A stretch of 64,000 nt of DNA from Rhodopseudomonas sp. P2A-2r (GTDB lineage Bacteria > Pseudomonadota > Alphaproteobacteria > Rhizobiales > Xanthobacteraceae): positions 2,016,001-2,080,000 of the forward strand of contig NZ_CP110389.1 of the NCBI RefSeq assembly GCF_026015985.1. The letters are read 5' to 3'. Made by a program: the position numbers and the translations under genes. Under the pieces are notes generated by a model that saw only the letters and a program-made list of their open reading frames with translations, was not told the DNA's origin and did no database searches. This document shows, in pieces, positions 41,715-50,505 of this stretch. How positions within the stretch are numbered: position 1 is the stretch's first letter; each line of letters opens with the position of its first letter.

Positions 41715-44565
41715 TTAATTGAGTGCGGCGGCGATCGCCTTGTCGAGCATCGCCAGCCCGGCATTGACGTCGCCCTTGAGATGGATGCGCAAGGCGCGAC
41801 GGCCGCGCTCGGTCAGCACGTCGAAATCGCCGCGCGCCTGCGCCGCCTTAATGATTCCGAAGCTGGCCTTCTGACCGGGCACCGCAAGGTCGGCGGCGTT
41901 TTCCGCGGTGATCTGCAGGAACACGCCGCTGTCCGGTCCACCCTTGTAGGCCTGGCCGGTCGAATGCAGGAAGCGCGGGCCGAATTCGGCGACGGTGGCG
42001 ACATGCCGGCTGTCGCGCACCGCCATGCGCATATGCTCCAGCGTCTCCCGGTGCGCGGCGTCGCGGTCCACATAGGCCAGCAGCGCCACGTAATCGCCGG
42101 TGCCGGCACGGGCCAGTTGGGCCTTCAGCCATGAGCCGAGATCGCCGTTGGCGCCGGTCTTGCGCAGCGCGGCGGCGTTTTTTCGTCGGTGTAGAGGTCG
42201 ACTTGCGGCGTCGAGATCACCGGCGTCTCAGGCGGCAAAGTGCCGGTCTTCTCGAACGATGCCGTGAGATCGCGGGTCTTGATCTTGGCGGCCTCGACGT
42301 CGGGCTGGTTGAACGGGTTGATGCCGAGCAGCGAGCCCGCCACCGCGGTGGCGATCTCGAAGCGGAAGAACTCCTGGCCGATGTGGTCGATCGACTTCAT
42401 GACGATGCGCGCCACGGGATGGCCGGCCTTCTCCAGTGCGGCGAGCTTATTGTCGTGTGCCGCATCGGTCTCGCCGGCGGTGCGCAGGTCGATGAAGAAG
42501 CGATCCTGGCCGTAGACATCAGGCGCGCCCAGCGTCTCGCCATCGATCGGCACCAGGCCCTTGCCGTCCTTGCCGGTGGATTCGGCGATCAGCTGCTCCG
42601 CCCAGGCACCGAAATCGGCAATGGCGGGCGACGACAGGATCGTCACCTTGTCGCGGCCCTCCAGGCCGGCGCTGCCCAGCGCGAGGCCAAGCTGCACGCC
42701 GGGATTTTCCGACGGCGGCACGTCCGGTCCGCACGAGCGCACCATGGATGATGCGAGGTCGAGCAGTTTCCTGAGATCGATGCCGGCTGCGGCGGCCGGC
42801 ACCATGCCGAACGGCGATAGCACCGAATAGCGGCCGCCGATGGAGGGATCGCCGTGGAAGATGCGGGCGAAGCCCTGCGCCTTGGCGGCCTTCTCCAGCG
42901 CTGAGCCGGGGTCGGTGACGGCGACGAAGTGCGAGCCTGCCTTTTCGGTGCCGACCGCCTTGGTCACTTCCGCGAAGAAGTAGTCCTTCATCACATTGGG
43001 TTCGGTGGTGCCGCCGGATTTGCTGGAGACGATGAACAGCGTCTTCTCCAGCTTCACCGCGGCAGCCATGGCGCGGACCTGCGCCGGATCGGTGGAGTCG
43101 AGCACATGAAGCCGGGGAAAGCCCGTGATCTTGCCGAAGGTCTGCGCCAACACTTCCGGCCCGAGGCTCGATCCGCCCATGCCGAGCACGACTGCGTCGC
43201 TGAAGCCCTGCGCCTTCACCCAGCCGGCAAAGCCGTCATAGTCGGCAAGCTTTGATGTCTCGGCGGCGACGCTATGCAGCCAGCCCAGCCACTTGTCCTC
43301 GTCGCTGCCGGTCCAGACCGATCTGTCCTTCTGCCAGAGACGGCGGATCTTGGCCGACTTGCGCCATTCCTCGGTCGAGGCCGCGACCGACTTGCCGATG
43401 CCGTCGCCGAGCGACAGTTTCTGCGCATCGATGGCGTCGGCCATCGAGGCGGCGCGCTTGTGCGCCACCGCGCCATAGAGCTTGTCGGCGGCGTCGGCGA
43501 ACTGCTTGACGCCGTCGGCCACCAGATCGGTGGTGATCTTGTCCAGCGAGATCCCGGTCTTTTCGAGATCGGCGAGAATCTGCCGGGCCTCGCCGACATT
43601 CTCCTCGAGGCTGTCGCGGATCAGGCCGTGGTCGCGGAAGGCGTCGAGCGTTGCCGGCGGCACGGTGTTGACCGTGTTCGGCCCGATCAGCTCCTCGACA
43701 TAGAGCGTGTCGCGATAGTCCTTGCTCTTGACGCCGGTGGAGGCCCACAGCAGCCGCTGCGGCTTTGCCCCTTGGCGGCGAGCTTGTCCCAGCGAGCCCC
43801 GGAAAACAGTTTCTTGTAGTCCTGATAGGCCAGCTTGGCGTTGGCGATCGCAACCTTGCCCTTCAGCGCGGCGAGCCGCGCCTTCTCCGAGGGATCGTTG
43901 GCCTTGGCGATTTTCTCGTCGAGTTGCTTGTCGACCTGCGCATCAATGCGGCTGACGAAGAAGCTGGCGACGCTGGCGATGCGGCTGGGATCGCCGCCGC
44001 CGGCCACATGGGCTTCGAGCCCGGCGAGATAGGCTTCGGCGACATTGCGGTAGGACTGCTGCGCGAACAGCAGCGTGACGTTGATGCTGACGCCTTCGCG
44101 GATCAGGTGCTTGATCGCCGGCACGCCTTCGGTGGTCGCCGGCACCTTGACCATCAGATTGGGGCGGGCCACGTCCTTCCACAGCCGTTCGGCCTCGACA
44201 ATGGTGCCCTTGGTATCCAGCGCCAGATAGGGCGACACTTCGAGGCTGACGAAACCATCGGCGCCATCGAGGCGGTCATAGACCGGGCGCAGCACGTCGG
44301 CCGCGTGCTGGATGTCTTCCACGGCCAGGCGCTCGAACAGGTCGGCCACGGGCAGGTCGCCGGATTGCAGCGCCTTGGCGATCGGCGCGTCATATTCGTC
44401 CGAGCTGCCGATCGCCTTTTCGAAGATCGAGGGGTTGGACGTCACGCCTTTGACGGCGTCGCTGTCGATCAGCTTCTTGAGGTCGCCCTTGGCGACGAAG
44501 CCGCGGGCCAGAAAGTCGAGCCAGATAGCTTGACCATGCGATTCAAGTGCTTTGACAGGGTTCAT
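41715..44565 (-). CDS. Bifunctional transaldolase/glucose-6-phosphate isomerase (two frame breaks)
   Basis: A fusion of about 950 residues. The N-terminal transaldolase ([20 protein letters not shown]; Schiff-base Lys in [28 protein letters not shown]) is followed by a Pgi domain ([30 protein letters not shown]) and a C-terminal tail to [20 protein letters not shown]. The frame shifts twice: one C is needed in CCCC at 43768-43771, restoring [13 protein letters not shown], and one T in the T6 run at 42178-42183, restoring [13 protein letters not shown]. Both fixes give an unbroken protein of the expected length. It heads the operon and links the pentose phosphate pool to fructose- and glucose-6-phosphate. 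Confidence 0.9.
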
Positions 44566-44808
44566 GATGCCTTGTTCTGTTCGATCTGATGGTCGGCTGC
44601 GTCCATCGGGGAGGGGACGCCGCGGACCATGACGGCGCAAGTACCGCCAGTCCGTACCTGATGATCGCCCCAAAACATGACGTCTTGCAAGCCAAAGGGT
44701 TCCATCCCGGCAGGGATCACAATATCGCGTTTGCGTGTGCGCCGGATGACGTCGGAAATGCGCACAAAATTGGCAGCCGGGTCGCGCCCGAAATGCCGAT
44801 GACCGGCA
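44566..44808 (-). promoter_or_regulatory. Upstream region of the tal-pgi operon; weak EcfG-like promoter at 44679-44703
   Basis: This gap between tal-pgi and the DsrE-like gene has no convincing gene; a 67-codon ORF (44562-44765) is probably chance. On the minus strand GGAAC (44703-44699), 16 bases, then CGTC (44682-44679) fits EcfG with one mismatch in the -10. It lies about 114 bases before the transaldolase ATG. Confidence 0.4.
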
Positions 44809-45258
44809 CTACGGCCGCAGATAGAGATAGCCCTGCGCCTGCAGTTCGGCGATGCGCACCACGCCGCCGGAATCGGCCGTGACGAAGCCGGGCTGCAACT
44901 GCGGCAGCGTCACATTCTGCGCCTTCATCGTGTTGCCGCAGGCGGCCATGTCGAGCCCGGCTTTGGAAAGATGTCCAAGACGCGCGGTGAGGTCGGGATT
45001 GGCGGAGGCCAGGTGGAAGGCGCGCAGCGCCGGGCCGTGCACCACCAGCGCCAGGGTGACGTTCGCCGGCCCGCCCACGCCATCATAATGGTTCTGGATA
45101 TTGCCCAGCACGAAATTGACGCGGTCGAGATCGTTGAGGTGGTAGACCACCTTGAGCTTCCTCGCGGGCGTCGCATCCGTCGTCGCCGCGCTGGCGCGGG
45201 TCGCAAGGCCGGCGCCGATGGCCGATATCGCCGCCCACAGCATGCCGCGCCGGTTCAT
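44809..45258 (-). CDS. Exported DsrE/DsrF-like family protein
   Basis: A 149-residue protein starting MNRRGMLWAAISAIGAGLAT, an Arg-Arg-containing export signal (cleavage near RASA-AT). The mature domain (KLKVVYHLNDLDRVNFVLGN, VTLALVVHGPALRAFH, LDMAACGNTMKAQNVTLPQL) has the DsrE-like alpha/beta fold and a single conserved-looking cysteine (Cys107). Such periplasmic DsrE proteins are linked to sulfur chemistry, but the partner is unknown. It sits 11 bases after the gene at 45270, probably in one transcript. Confidence 0.75.
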   Translation of the reverse strand: MNRRGMLWAAISAIGAGLATRASAATTDATPARKLKVVYHLNDLDRVNFVLGNIQNHYDGVGGPANVTLALVVHGPALRAFHLASANPDLTARLGHLSKAGLDMAACGNTMKAQNVTLPQLQPGFVTADSGGVVRIAELQAQGYLYLRP

Positions 45259-45269
45259 GATCCGCTCCG

Positions 45270-45902
45270 CTATTTCTGCCGCATCGCGGCGCGCTCGTCG
45301 GCATCTTCGACCAATGATTCGCATCCCTTCAGCGCGGTGCGCTGCAGCCGGAACATCCTGTCGTCGCTGCCGCCTTCCAGTTGCTGGCTTGTTTCGTCGT
45401 CGGGCTTGGCGTTCTGCCAGATCCGCACGCGTTCGACCCGCACCAGCGCGCCGTCGCCGTCTTTGGGCAGGCCGACGCTGATGCCGCCGCCGTCGCATTC
45501 GACGCTGCAGGTCATCCGCAGCTCGCCGTCGGTATATTCGTTCTGGGCACGGTTGCAGTAACCGCTGGAATCCCAGTCGCCCTTGCGGTCGCGATATTTG
45601 AAACCGAGCTTGAAGGAGTAGGGCTCGCGGTTCTCGGCCGAAGGTCTTCGCGCGATGACCAGCAGCTTCATGGCGCTGACCTTCTGCCGGCCATGCTGCG
45701 CCAGATGCGCGGTATCGTAGCGCCGCTCGAAGCAGGCATAGGTCATGTCCGCGTCCATCGTGCCTGCGAACAGCTTTGCGTCGAAGGCCGCGCTTGCCGC
45801 GGTATCGATCTGTTTCGGCTCGTCCTCGGCGCGGGCGGCGCTGCTGCCGATAACGGCCATCAGCAACGCGGCAGTGAGCAGCTTGAGGCAGGAGCGTGGC
45901 AT
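45270..45902 (-). CDS. Exported protein of unknown function
   Basis: A 210-residue protein with signal peptide MPRSCLKLLTAALLMAVIGS...ARA, then DTAASAAFDAKLFAGTMDAD. It has five cysteines in the mature part, including SGYCNRAQ and MTCSVECDGGGISV. I do not recognise a named domain. The start is taken at the Met before the signal peptide (45902) rather than 14 codons upstream. It precedes and is probably co-transcribed with the DsrE-like gene. Cysteines and export suggest a disulfide-stabilised periplasmic protein. Confidence 0.7.
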   Translation of the reverse strand: MPRSCLKLLTAALLMAVIGSSAARAEDEPKQIDTAASAAFDAKLFAGTMDADMTYACFERRYDTAHLAQHGRQKVSAMKLLVIARRPSAENREPYSFKLGFKYRDRKGDWDSSGYCNRAQNEYTDGELRMTCSVECDGGGISVGLPKDGDGALVRVERVRIWQNAKPDDETSQQLEGGSDDRMFRLQRTALKGCESLVEDADERAAMRQK

Positions 45903-45990
45903 GATGCGATCCGCAGGATGGATGCCTCGTGGGGCAGGTCTCACCTTGGTCGCGGCGATGCCGGAAAGCGTTCAATCGTCGCAAAATCTC

Positions 45991-46053
45991 GTGTCCCGGG
46001 CGCGGTGCACTGCTATCGCGCAGCGATAGTGGTGCGCCGCAGACCCGGGACCC
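45991..46053. repeat. REP-like palindrome, GTCCCGGGCGCGGTGCA type, left of the IS
   Basis: GTGTCCCGGGCGCGGTGCACTG, a CTATCGCGCAGCGATAG hairpin centre, then GTGGTGCGCCGCAGACCCGGGAC. A similar unit in the opposite orientation lies just right of the insertion sequence (47192-47245). I recognise this as a type of repeat common between genes in the Bradyrhizobium group. Confidence 0.65.
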
Positions 46054-46094
46054 ACTCTGTCTTTGCTGGGCGTATGGGTCCCTGTGTAGTCGGG

Positions 46095-46200
46095 ATCTGA
46101 CATGATGGGTGCGGGCGGGATGCCGTTGGGCCCCTGGTCATGAAGACCGTGATCCGGCTTGGCACCCGCCCGCGCTACATTACCCACACCTGAACAGTTG
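46095..46200 (+). ncRNA. Candidate bridge RNA in the IS110 left end
   Basis: The region before the transposase folds into a long stem: 46111-46124 (GCGGGCGGGATGCC) pairs with 46161-46173 (GGCACCCGCCCGC) with one bulged A. A nested hairpin GGTC-ATGAA-GACC (46136-46148) lies inside. IS110 elements with a long left end encode a bridge RNA there that specifies donor and target. Structure and position fit; expression and exact ends are not known. Confidence 0.45.
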
Positions 46201-46245
46201 ATCGAGGCCGTTCGCCGCGGACCTCGCAGCACAGGGACAGGCATC

Positions 46246-47175
46246 ATGATCATACATCCTGGCTTCGTTGGAATCGATATCTCCAAGGACTTTCTTGACG
46301 TCTTCGACAGCAACATCGGCACGGTGCGCCGCATCGACAACCTCCCCGAGGCGGTCAACGCCTTGATCGCGGGGTGGGCCGGCAGCGATGTATTCGTGCT
46401 GTTCGAGGCCACCGGCCACTACGACAAGGCGCTGCGCCGGGCCTTGAGCGCAGCCGGCATCGCTTTCGCGCGGGTCAACCCCGCCCGCGCCCGGGATTTC
46501 GCCCGCTCCATCGGCTTGCTCGCCAAGACCGACGCAATCGACGCGCGGATGCTGGCGGCGATGGCCCAATGCCTGCGGCCCGGCGCCGACGGCACCACCG
46601 ACCCGGCGCGGGAGCAGCTTGCCGACCTGCACAAGCGCCGCGATCAGCTCGTCGCCTGCCGCAAGCAGGAGCGCACCCGCCTTGCCGCAACCGGCGCCGA
46701 CCTGCTGGACGAGCTGATGCAGCATATCGCCTGGCTCGATCAGGCTATCCAGCGCATCGATCGGCGGATCGCCACCCTGATTGCCGGGCAGCAGGGCCTG
46801 CACGCCGCACAACGCCTGATGCGCTCGGTGCCGGGCATCGGCCCGGTTTGCGCCGCCACGCTGTTGGCACTGATGCCGGAACTCGGCTCCCGCTCGCCAA
46901 AGGCCATCGCCGCTTTGGCTGGACTGGCGCCCTTCAATGTCGATAGCGGCAAGTTCCGCGGTGCCCGCAAGATCCACGGCGGCAGGCGCCGGGTCCGCGA
47001 AGCCCTCTACATGGCGGCCGTCTCCGTCACTCGAACCAAATCCCGGTTCGCAGCAGCCTATCGTGCCCTGAGAGACGCGGGCAAACCCGCCAAAATCGCC
47101 CTGATCGCCGTCGCTCGCAAGCTGCTCGTCACCCTCAAGGCGGTGCTTCGTGATCAAGCGCCCTTTCACGCTTGA
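46246..47175 (+). CDS. IS110-family transposase (DEDD recombinase)
   Basis: A 309-residue recombinase. The N-terminal RuvC-like domain has the acidic residues in FVGIDISKDFLDVF, VLFEATGHYDKAL and KTDAIDARMLA. A coiled linker (about 125-200) leads to the Tnp_20 domain with SVPGIGPVCAATLLALMPEL and LAGLAPFNVDSGKFRGARKI, whose serine (VDSG) is the recombination nucleophile in this family. The preferred ATG at 46246 follows ACAGGGACAGGCATC; an upstream extension to 46159 would run through the structured left end. The frame is intact, so the element may be active. Confidence 0.93.
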   Translation: MIIHPGFVGIDISKDFLDVFDSNIGTVRRIDNLPEAVNALIAGWAGSDVFVLFEATGHYDKALRRALSAAGIAFARVNPARARDFARSIGLLAKTDAIDARMLAAMAQCLRPGADGTTDPAREQLADLHKRRDQLVACRKQERTRLAATGADLLDELMQHIAWLDQAIQRIDRRIATLIAGQQGLHAAQRLMRSVPGIGPVCAATLLALMPELGSRSPKAIAALAGLAPFNVDSGKFRGARKIHGGRRRVREALYMAAVSVTRTKSRFAAAYRALRDAGKPAKIALIAVARKLLVTLKAVLRDQAPFHA

Positions 47176-47191
47176 TCACGAAAATTACAGT

Positions 47192-47245
47192 TGCCGGATC
47201 TGCGAAGCAGCGCAAGCGCGCTGCATCGTGTCCGGGACAAGTGCC
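47192..47245. repeat. REP-like palindrome right of the IS (inverse orientation)
   Basis: CCGGATCTGCGAAGCAGCGC...GCGCTGCATCGTGTCCGGGAC is the reverse-orientation counterpart of the element at 45991-46053. It appears to lack its outer GGGTCC end next to the IS, as if the insertion cut the palindrome there. Confidence 0.55.
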
Positions 47246-47252
47246 CGGTGCG

Positions 47253-47921
47253 TCAGAGATCCGCCTTCGCCAGATCCCACATCAGCCGGTACGTCCCGCT
47301 GGAAATCAGCGTCGCGCCGGTCGCGGCAATGACCGCATTGAAGCGGCCCGCCATCAGCCAGGCCACGACATCCGGATCGGTGCCGTCGATCAGCACATAC
47401 CAGTCGCGCGCCGCCGGGTTGGGCGCGGCGGGATCGTCGGTGAGCGGCTTCGACAGCGCCGGGTCGCTCTCCATCAGATGCATCGAAATGATGCCATGGA
47501 TCATGCCGGGGTCGAGCAGGGCGGCGATGCCGTCGCGCAGCGCATAGATCTCGCGCTCCGGCGGGCGGATCCGCACCAGTCCGAGCGCCGCGCCGCGGCC
47601 GGTGCCGCGGCTCACGGTAATCCGCGCCACCGAGCGCAGCATGTTGCGGAAGCGGCCGATATTGGTCTTCGACCAGGCGGTCTGGTTGGCCAGCGCCGTG
47701 CGATAGGCATCGCTGTTCAAGACGTCGAAAGTCGCGGTCGAATACAGGCCGAGATATTTCGGCGCCGCGTCGACGGCGACATAGCGCCGGGCCTCGAGAA
47801 AGCCGGGGATCGCGACGCGCTCGGCAAGATGTTCGCGGTCGTACCACTGGTTGAATTCGGCCTCATGGGCCGGGTCGATATCCATCGACGTCATCAGCAT
47901 TCCCAGTCCGGCCATCGGCAT
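47253..47921 (-). CDS. Conserved protein with dimeric alpha/beta-barrel-like repeats (DUF4286-like)
   Basis: A 222-residue cytoplasmic protein starting MPMAGLGMLMTSMDIDPAHE. It has NQWYDREHLAERVAIPGFLEARRY and YLGLYSTATFDVLNSDAY, resembling small ferredoxin-like barrel domains (DUF4286/EthD-like). The second half repeats the fold loosely (YALRDGIAALLDPGMIHGII). The function is unknown. It lies between the IS and the pip gene on the pqq strand, 68 bases after pip; it may be read through from pqq or be independent. Confidence 0.6.
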   Translation of the reverse strand: MPMAGLGMLMTSMDIDPAHEAEFNQWYDREHLAERVAIPGFLEARRYVAVDAAPKYLGLYSTATFDVLNSDAYRTALANQTAWSKTNIGRFRNMLRSVARITVSRGTGRGAALGLVRIRPPEREIYALRDGIAALLDPGMIHGIISMHLMESDPALSKPLTDDPAAPNPAARDWYVLIDGTDPDVVAWLMAGRFNAVIAATGATLISSGTYRLMWDLAKADL

Positions 47922-47989
47922 CGTGCGGTCTTTCAGTAGGGCGGAACAGCAAAGCGTATTCCGCCGCAATAGCGGATAGGGCTGGCGGA

Positions 47990-48984
47990 TTAATATGATT
48001 TCAGTTGCGACGCGATATCCGCCACGGCCTTCATCACCGCGTCGCGCACCCCGGGGTCGTACAATGTGTGGCCGGCGCCCTCAACCATCCGCACCTGCGC
48101 ATCCGTCCACACCGCGGCGAGGGCATGCGAGGTCGACGGCGGACACAGGAAGTCGAAGCGGCCCTGCACGATCAGGCCGGGGATGCCCGCGAGCCTTCCG
48201 GCCTCGGCCAGCAACTGGCCGGGCCGCATGAAGCAGCCGTGCTGGAAGTAATGTGCCTCCATGATCGGCGTCGACGGCAATGGCCGGGCGGAATTCGTGA
48301 GCGCCGGCAGGTCGAGCCGGGTGCGCGCCGGCGCGTGTTCCGACAGGATGCTCTCGGTGCCGTGCCAAGCGCGGGCCGCAGGCGTGTGGATGGCCGGATC
48401 GGCGTCGAGGATGCGGCGATAATAATTCGGCAACGGCGCGGCGCGCTCGTCCGGTGGCAGCACGCTGAGAAAATCCTCGTACAGGCCGGGATAATGCCGC
48501 GGCAGCACGTCGAGGAACGCACCGTCCAGCTCTTGCGCCGTGCCGAGGAAGGTGGCGCGCAGCACGATGCCGCTGATGCGGTCGGGATGCGCTTGCGCAT
48601 AGGCCAGCGCCAGCGTCGCGCCCCAGGAGCCGCCGACCACCAGCCATTTTGCGAAGCCGAAGCGTTCGCGGATCGTCTCCATGTCGGCGATCAGGTGCGC
48701 TGTCGTGTTGGCCTCGCGCAGGCCTTTCGGGCGGCTGCGCCCGGCGCCGCGCTGGTCGAACAGCACGGTGTGGAAACGCTGTGGATCGAACAGCCGGCGA
48801 TGATCCGGCTGGCAGCCCGAGCCGGGGCCGCCATGCAGATAGACCGCGGGGATGCCGTCGCCGCGGCCGACGCTCTCCACATAGATCTCGTGGCCGTCGC
48901 CGACCGCGAGATGCTGCGTGGTGAGGGAGCAAAGGGATCGTCGGCGAGGCTGGCTGCTTTGCGCGGGTCGGCGTCAGGCGCCAT
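47990..48984 (-). CDS. pip: Proline iminopeptidase, alpha/beta hydrolase (reading frame broken near 48925)
   Basis: A serine peptidase of about 331 residues that releases N-terminal proline. It has the oxyanion motif YLHGGPGSGC, nucleophile in VVGGSWGATLALAYAQAHPD, FDQRGAGRSRP, IPGLIVQGRFDFLCPP, and a late His in GAGHTLYDPG. The start ATG at 48984 overlaps the pqqE end by 11 bases. The first 19 codons run into a different frame; adding one base to GGG at 48925-48927 restores DPFAPLTTQHLAVGDGHEIY. As last gene of pqqABCDE it is a candidate peptidase for PqqA processing or PQQ maturation, which is inference. Confidence 0.85.
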
Positions 48985-50182
48985 GGTCGTCGTCCGTCTC
49001 CAGCGTGCCGCCGGCAAAATTGCGATACAGAAAGCGCGTGTTGTCGGCGGCGGATTCGGTCTCGGCCATCTTGAAGATCTGTGCATGCATCGGCGACAGC
49101 GTGCAGGCCGGGTCGGTATTGCCGGCATCGCCGGTCAGCGCAAAGGCCTGACAGCGGCAGCCGCCGAAGTCGATCTCTTTGAACGCGCAGCTGGCGCAGG
49201 GCTCGGGCATCCAGCCGGTGCCGCGATAGCGGTTGAAGGCCTCGGAATTCTGCCAGATCCAGGCGATCGAATGATTGGAGCGCACCGATTCGAAGTCGAG
49301 TCCGGTGATGGTCTCGGCGGCATGACACGGCAGCACCTTGCCGGTCGGCGAGATGTTGAAGAACTGCCGGCCCCAGCCCCCCATGCATTTCTTCGGCCGC
49401 AACGCGTAGTAATCCGGGACCACATAGTCGATATCGAGAATGCCCTTCAGCCTGACCACGGCGTCGTCGACGATGCGGCTGGTCTCCTCGATCTGCGCGA
49501 GCGTCGGCATCAGGGCGGCGCGGTTCTTCAGCGCCCAGCCGTAATATTGCACATTGGCGACTTCCAGCCGGTCGGCGTCGAGGTCCACCGCCATCTGGAT
49601 GATGTCGGCGAGCTGATGCAGGTTCTGCCGGTGCATGACCGCATTCACCGTGAGCGGCAGGTCGAGCTCGCGGGTCCATTTCGCGACCTCGAGCTTCTTC
49701 TCGTGGGCGTTCTTCAGCCCGGCGACGCGGTTGGCGACGATCGGCTCGTTGCCCTGGAAGCTGATCTGCACATGGCACAGCCCGGCATCGGCCAGCGCCG
49801 TGAGTTTCTCGCGCGTCAGCAAAACTGCCGATGTGATCAGGTTGGAATACAGCCCGACGTCGGTGGCGTGCTGCACCAGTTCGACGATGTCTTTTCGCGC
49901 GGTAGGTTCGCCGCCGGAAAAATGGATCTGCAGCACGCCGATCTCGGCGAGCTCCGTCAGAACCTTCTTCCATTCGTCCGTGGTCAGTTCGTTGCTGGAG
50001 CGCTCCAGCTCCACCGGATTGGAGCAATAGGGGCATTGCAGCGGGCAGCGATGGGTGATCTCGGCCAGCACCGCCAGCGGAATGCCGAACGTTTCCGCGG
50101 TGGAGCGGCTCCTCTCCATGATCGCCAGCCCGTCGGTCGGGTCTGCGAAAACAGGACTGGCATCGGTGAGAGTCGGGCTCAT
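48974..50182 (-). CDS. pqqE: PqqE, radical SAM enzyme of PQQ biosynthesis
   Basis: A 402-residue radical SAM protein that forms the C-C bond between Glu and Tyr in the PqqA peptide, with PqqD as chaperone. It has the SAM cluster motif with Cys46, Cys50 and Cys53 (RCPLQCPYC), HFSGGEPTARKDIVELVQHA, and C-terminal SPASM cysteines (KKCMGGWGRQFF, CHAAETI, EPCASCAF, GGCRCQAF). ATG at 50182 overlaps the pqqD stop (ATGA). Confidence 0.96.
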   Translation of the reverse strand: MSPTLTDASPVFADPTDGLAIMERSRSTAETFGIPLAVLAEITHRCPLQCPYCSNPVELERSSNELTTDEWKKVLTELAEIGVLQIHFSGGEPTARKDIVELVQHATDVGLYSNLITSAVLLTREKLTALADAGLCHVQISFQGNEPIVANRVAGLKNAHEKKLEVAKWTRELDLPLTVNAVMHRQNLHQLADIIQMAVDLDADRLEVANVQYYGWALKNRAALMPTLAQIEETSRIVDDAVVRLKGILDIDYVVPDYYALRPKKCMGGWGRQFFNISPTGKVLPCHAAETITGLDFESVRSNHSIAWIWQNSEAFNRYRGTGWMPEPCASCAFKEIDFGGCRCQAFALTGDAGNTDPACTLSPMHAQIFKMAETESAADNTRFLYRNFAGGTLETDDDHGA

Positions 50183-50496
50183 GCCGTCTTCTCCTTCGCT
50201 TGCGTCAAAAATCCCTTGTCGGCGAGGTCCTGCAGCATGGCGATCACGTCGTTGCCGATGTCTTCGCGCGGCGCCGCATATTTCGCCGCCAGCAGGTCGA
50301 TCATGTCGGCCACGCTGCGGGCGCCGTCGCACAATTGCAGGACTTCCACCGCGATGTCGTCCGGCGCCAGCACGCGTTCCGGTGCCAGGATTACCCAGCG
50401 CTGCCTGGTATCGTCGAACTTCAGCCTGGCATGGCGCGGCAGCACGGGCCGGCTGGCCTCGTCAACTTGCATGCGGCGGCTGCGCGGTTCGGTCAT
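50179..50496 (-). CDS. pqqD: PqqD, peptide chaperone of PQQ biosynthesis
   Basis: A 105-residue RiPP recognition protein that binds PqqA and presents it to PqqE. It has LPRHARLKFDDTRQRWVILA and PDDIAVEVLQLCDGARSVAD, the typical PqqD winged-helix segments. It lies nine bases after pqqC and overlaps pqqE. It is separate from pqqC here, unlike the PqqCD fusions in some methylotrophs. Confidence 0.94.
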   Translation of the reverse strand: MTEPRSRRMQVDEASRPVLPRHARLKFDDTRQRWVILAPERVLAPDDIAVEVLQLCDGARSVADMIDLLAAKYAAPREDIGNDVIAMLQDLADKGFLTQAKEKTA

Positions 50497-50505
50497 GGCG
50501 TCTCT

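Larger units (their letters stand above)
46060..47192 (+). mobile_element. IS110-family insertion sequence
   Basis: A single-gene element with an IS110-type recombinase (46246-47175), about 185 bases of structured non-coding left end and about 17 bases after the stop. The ends are approximate: there are no terminal inverted repeats or target duplications to define them, as is normal for IS110. It sits between two inverted REP-like palindromes, a known preferred target for this family. Confidence 0.75.

Noticed and set aside
44562..44765. 67-codon minus-strand ORF just before the transaldolase, overlapping its start by ATGA
   Set aside because: The overlap is attractive, but the sequence has no recognisable domain and no clear ribosome site, and it covers the likely promoter.
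46159..46245. N-terminal extension of the IS110 transposase by 29 codons
   Set aside because: The extension would run through the structured left end. The ATG at 46246 gives the conserved family N-terminus FVGIDISKD.
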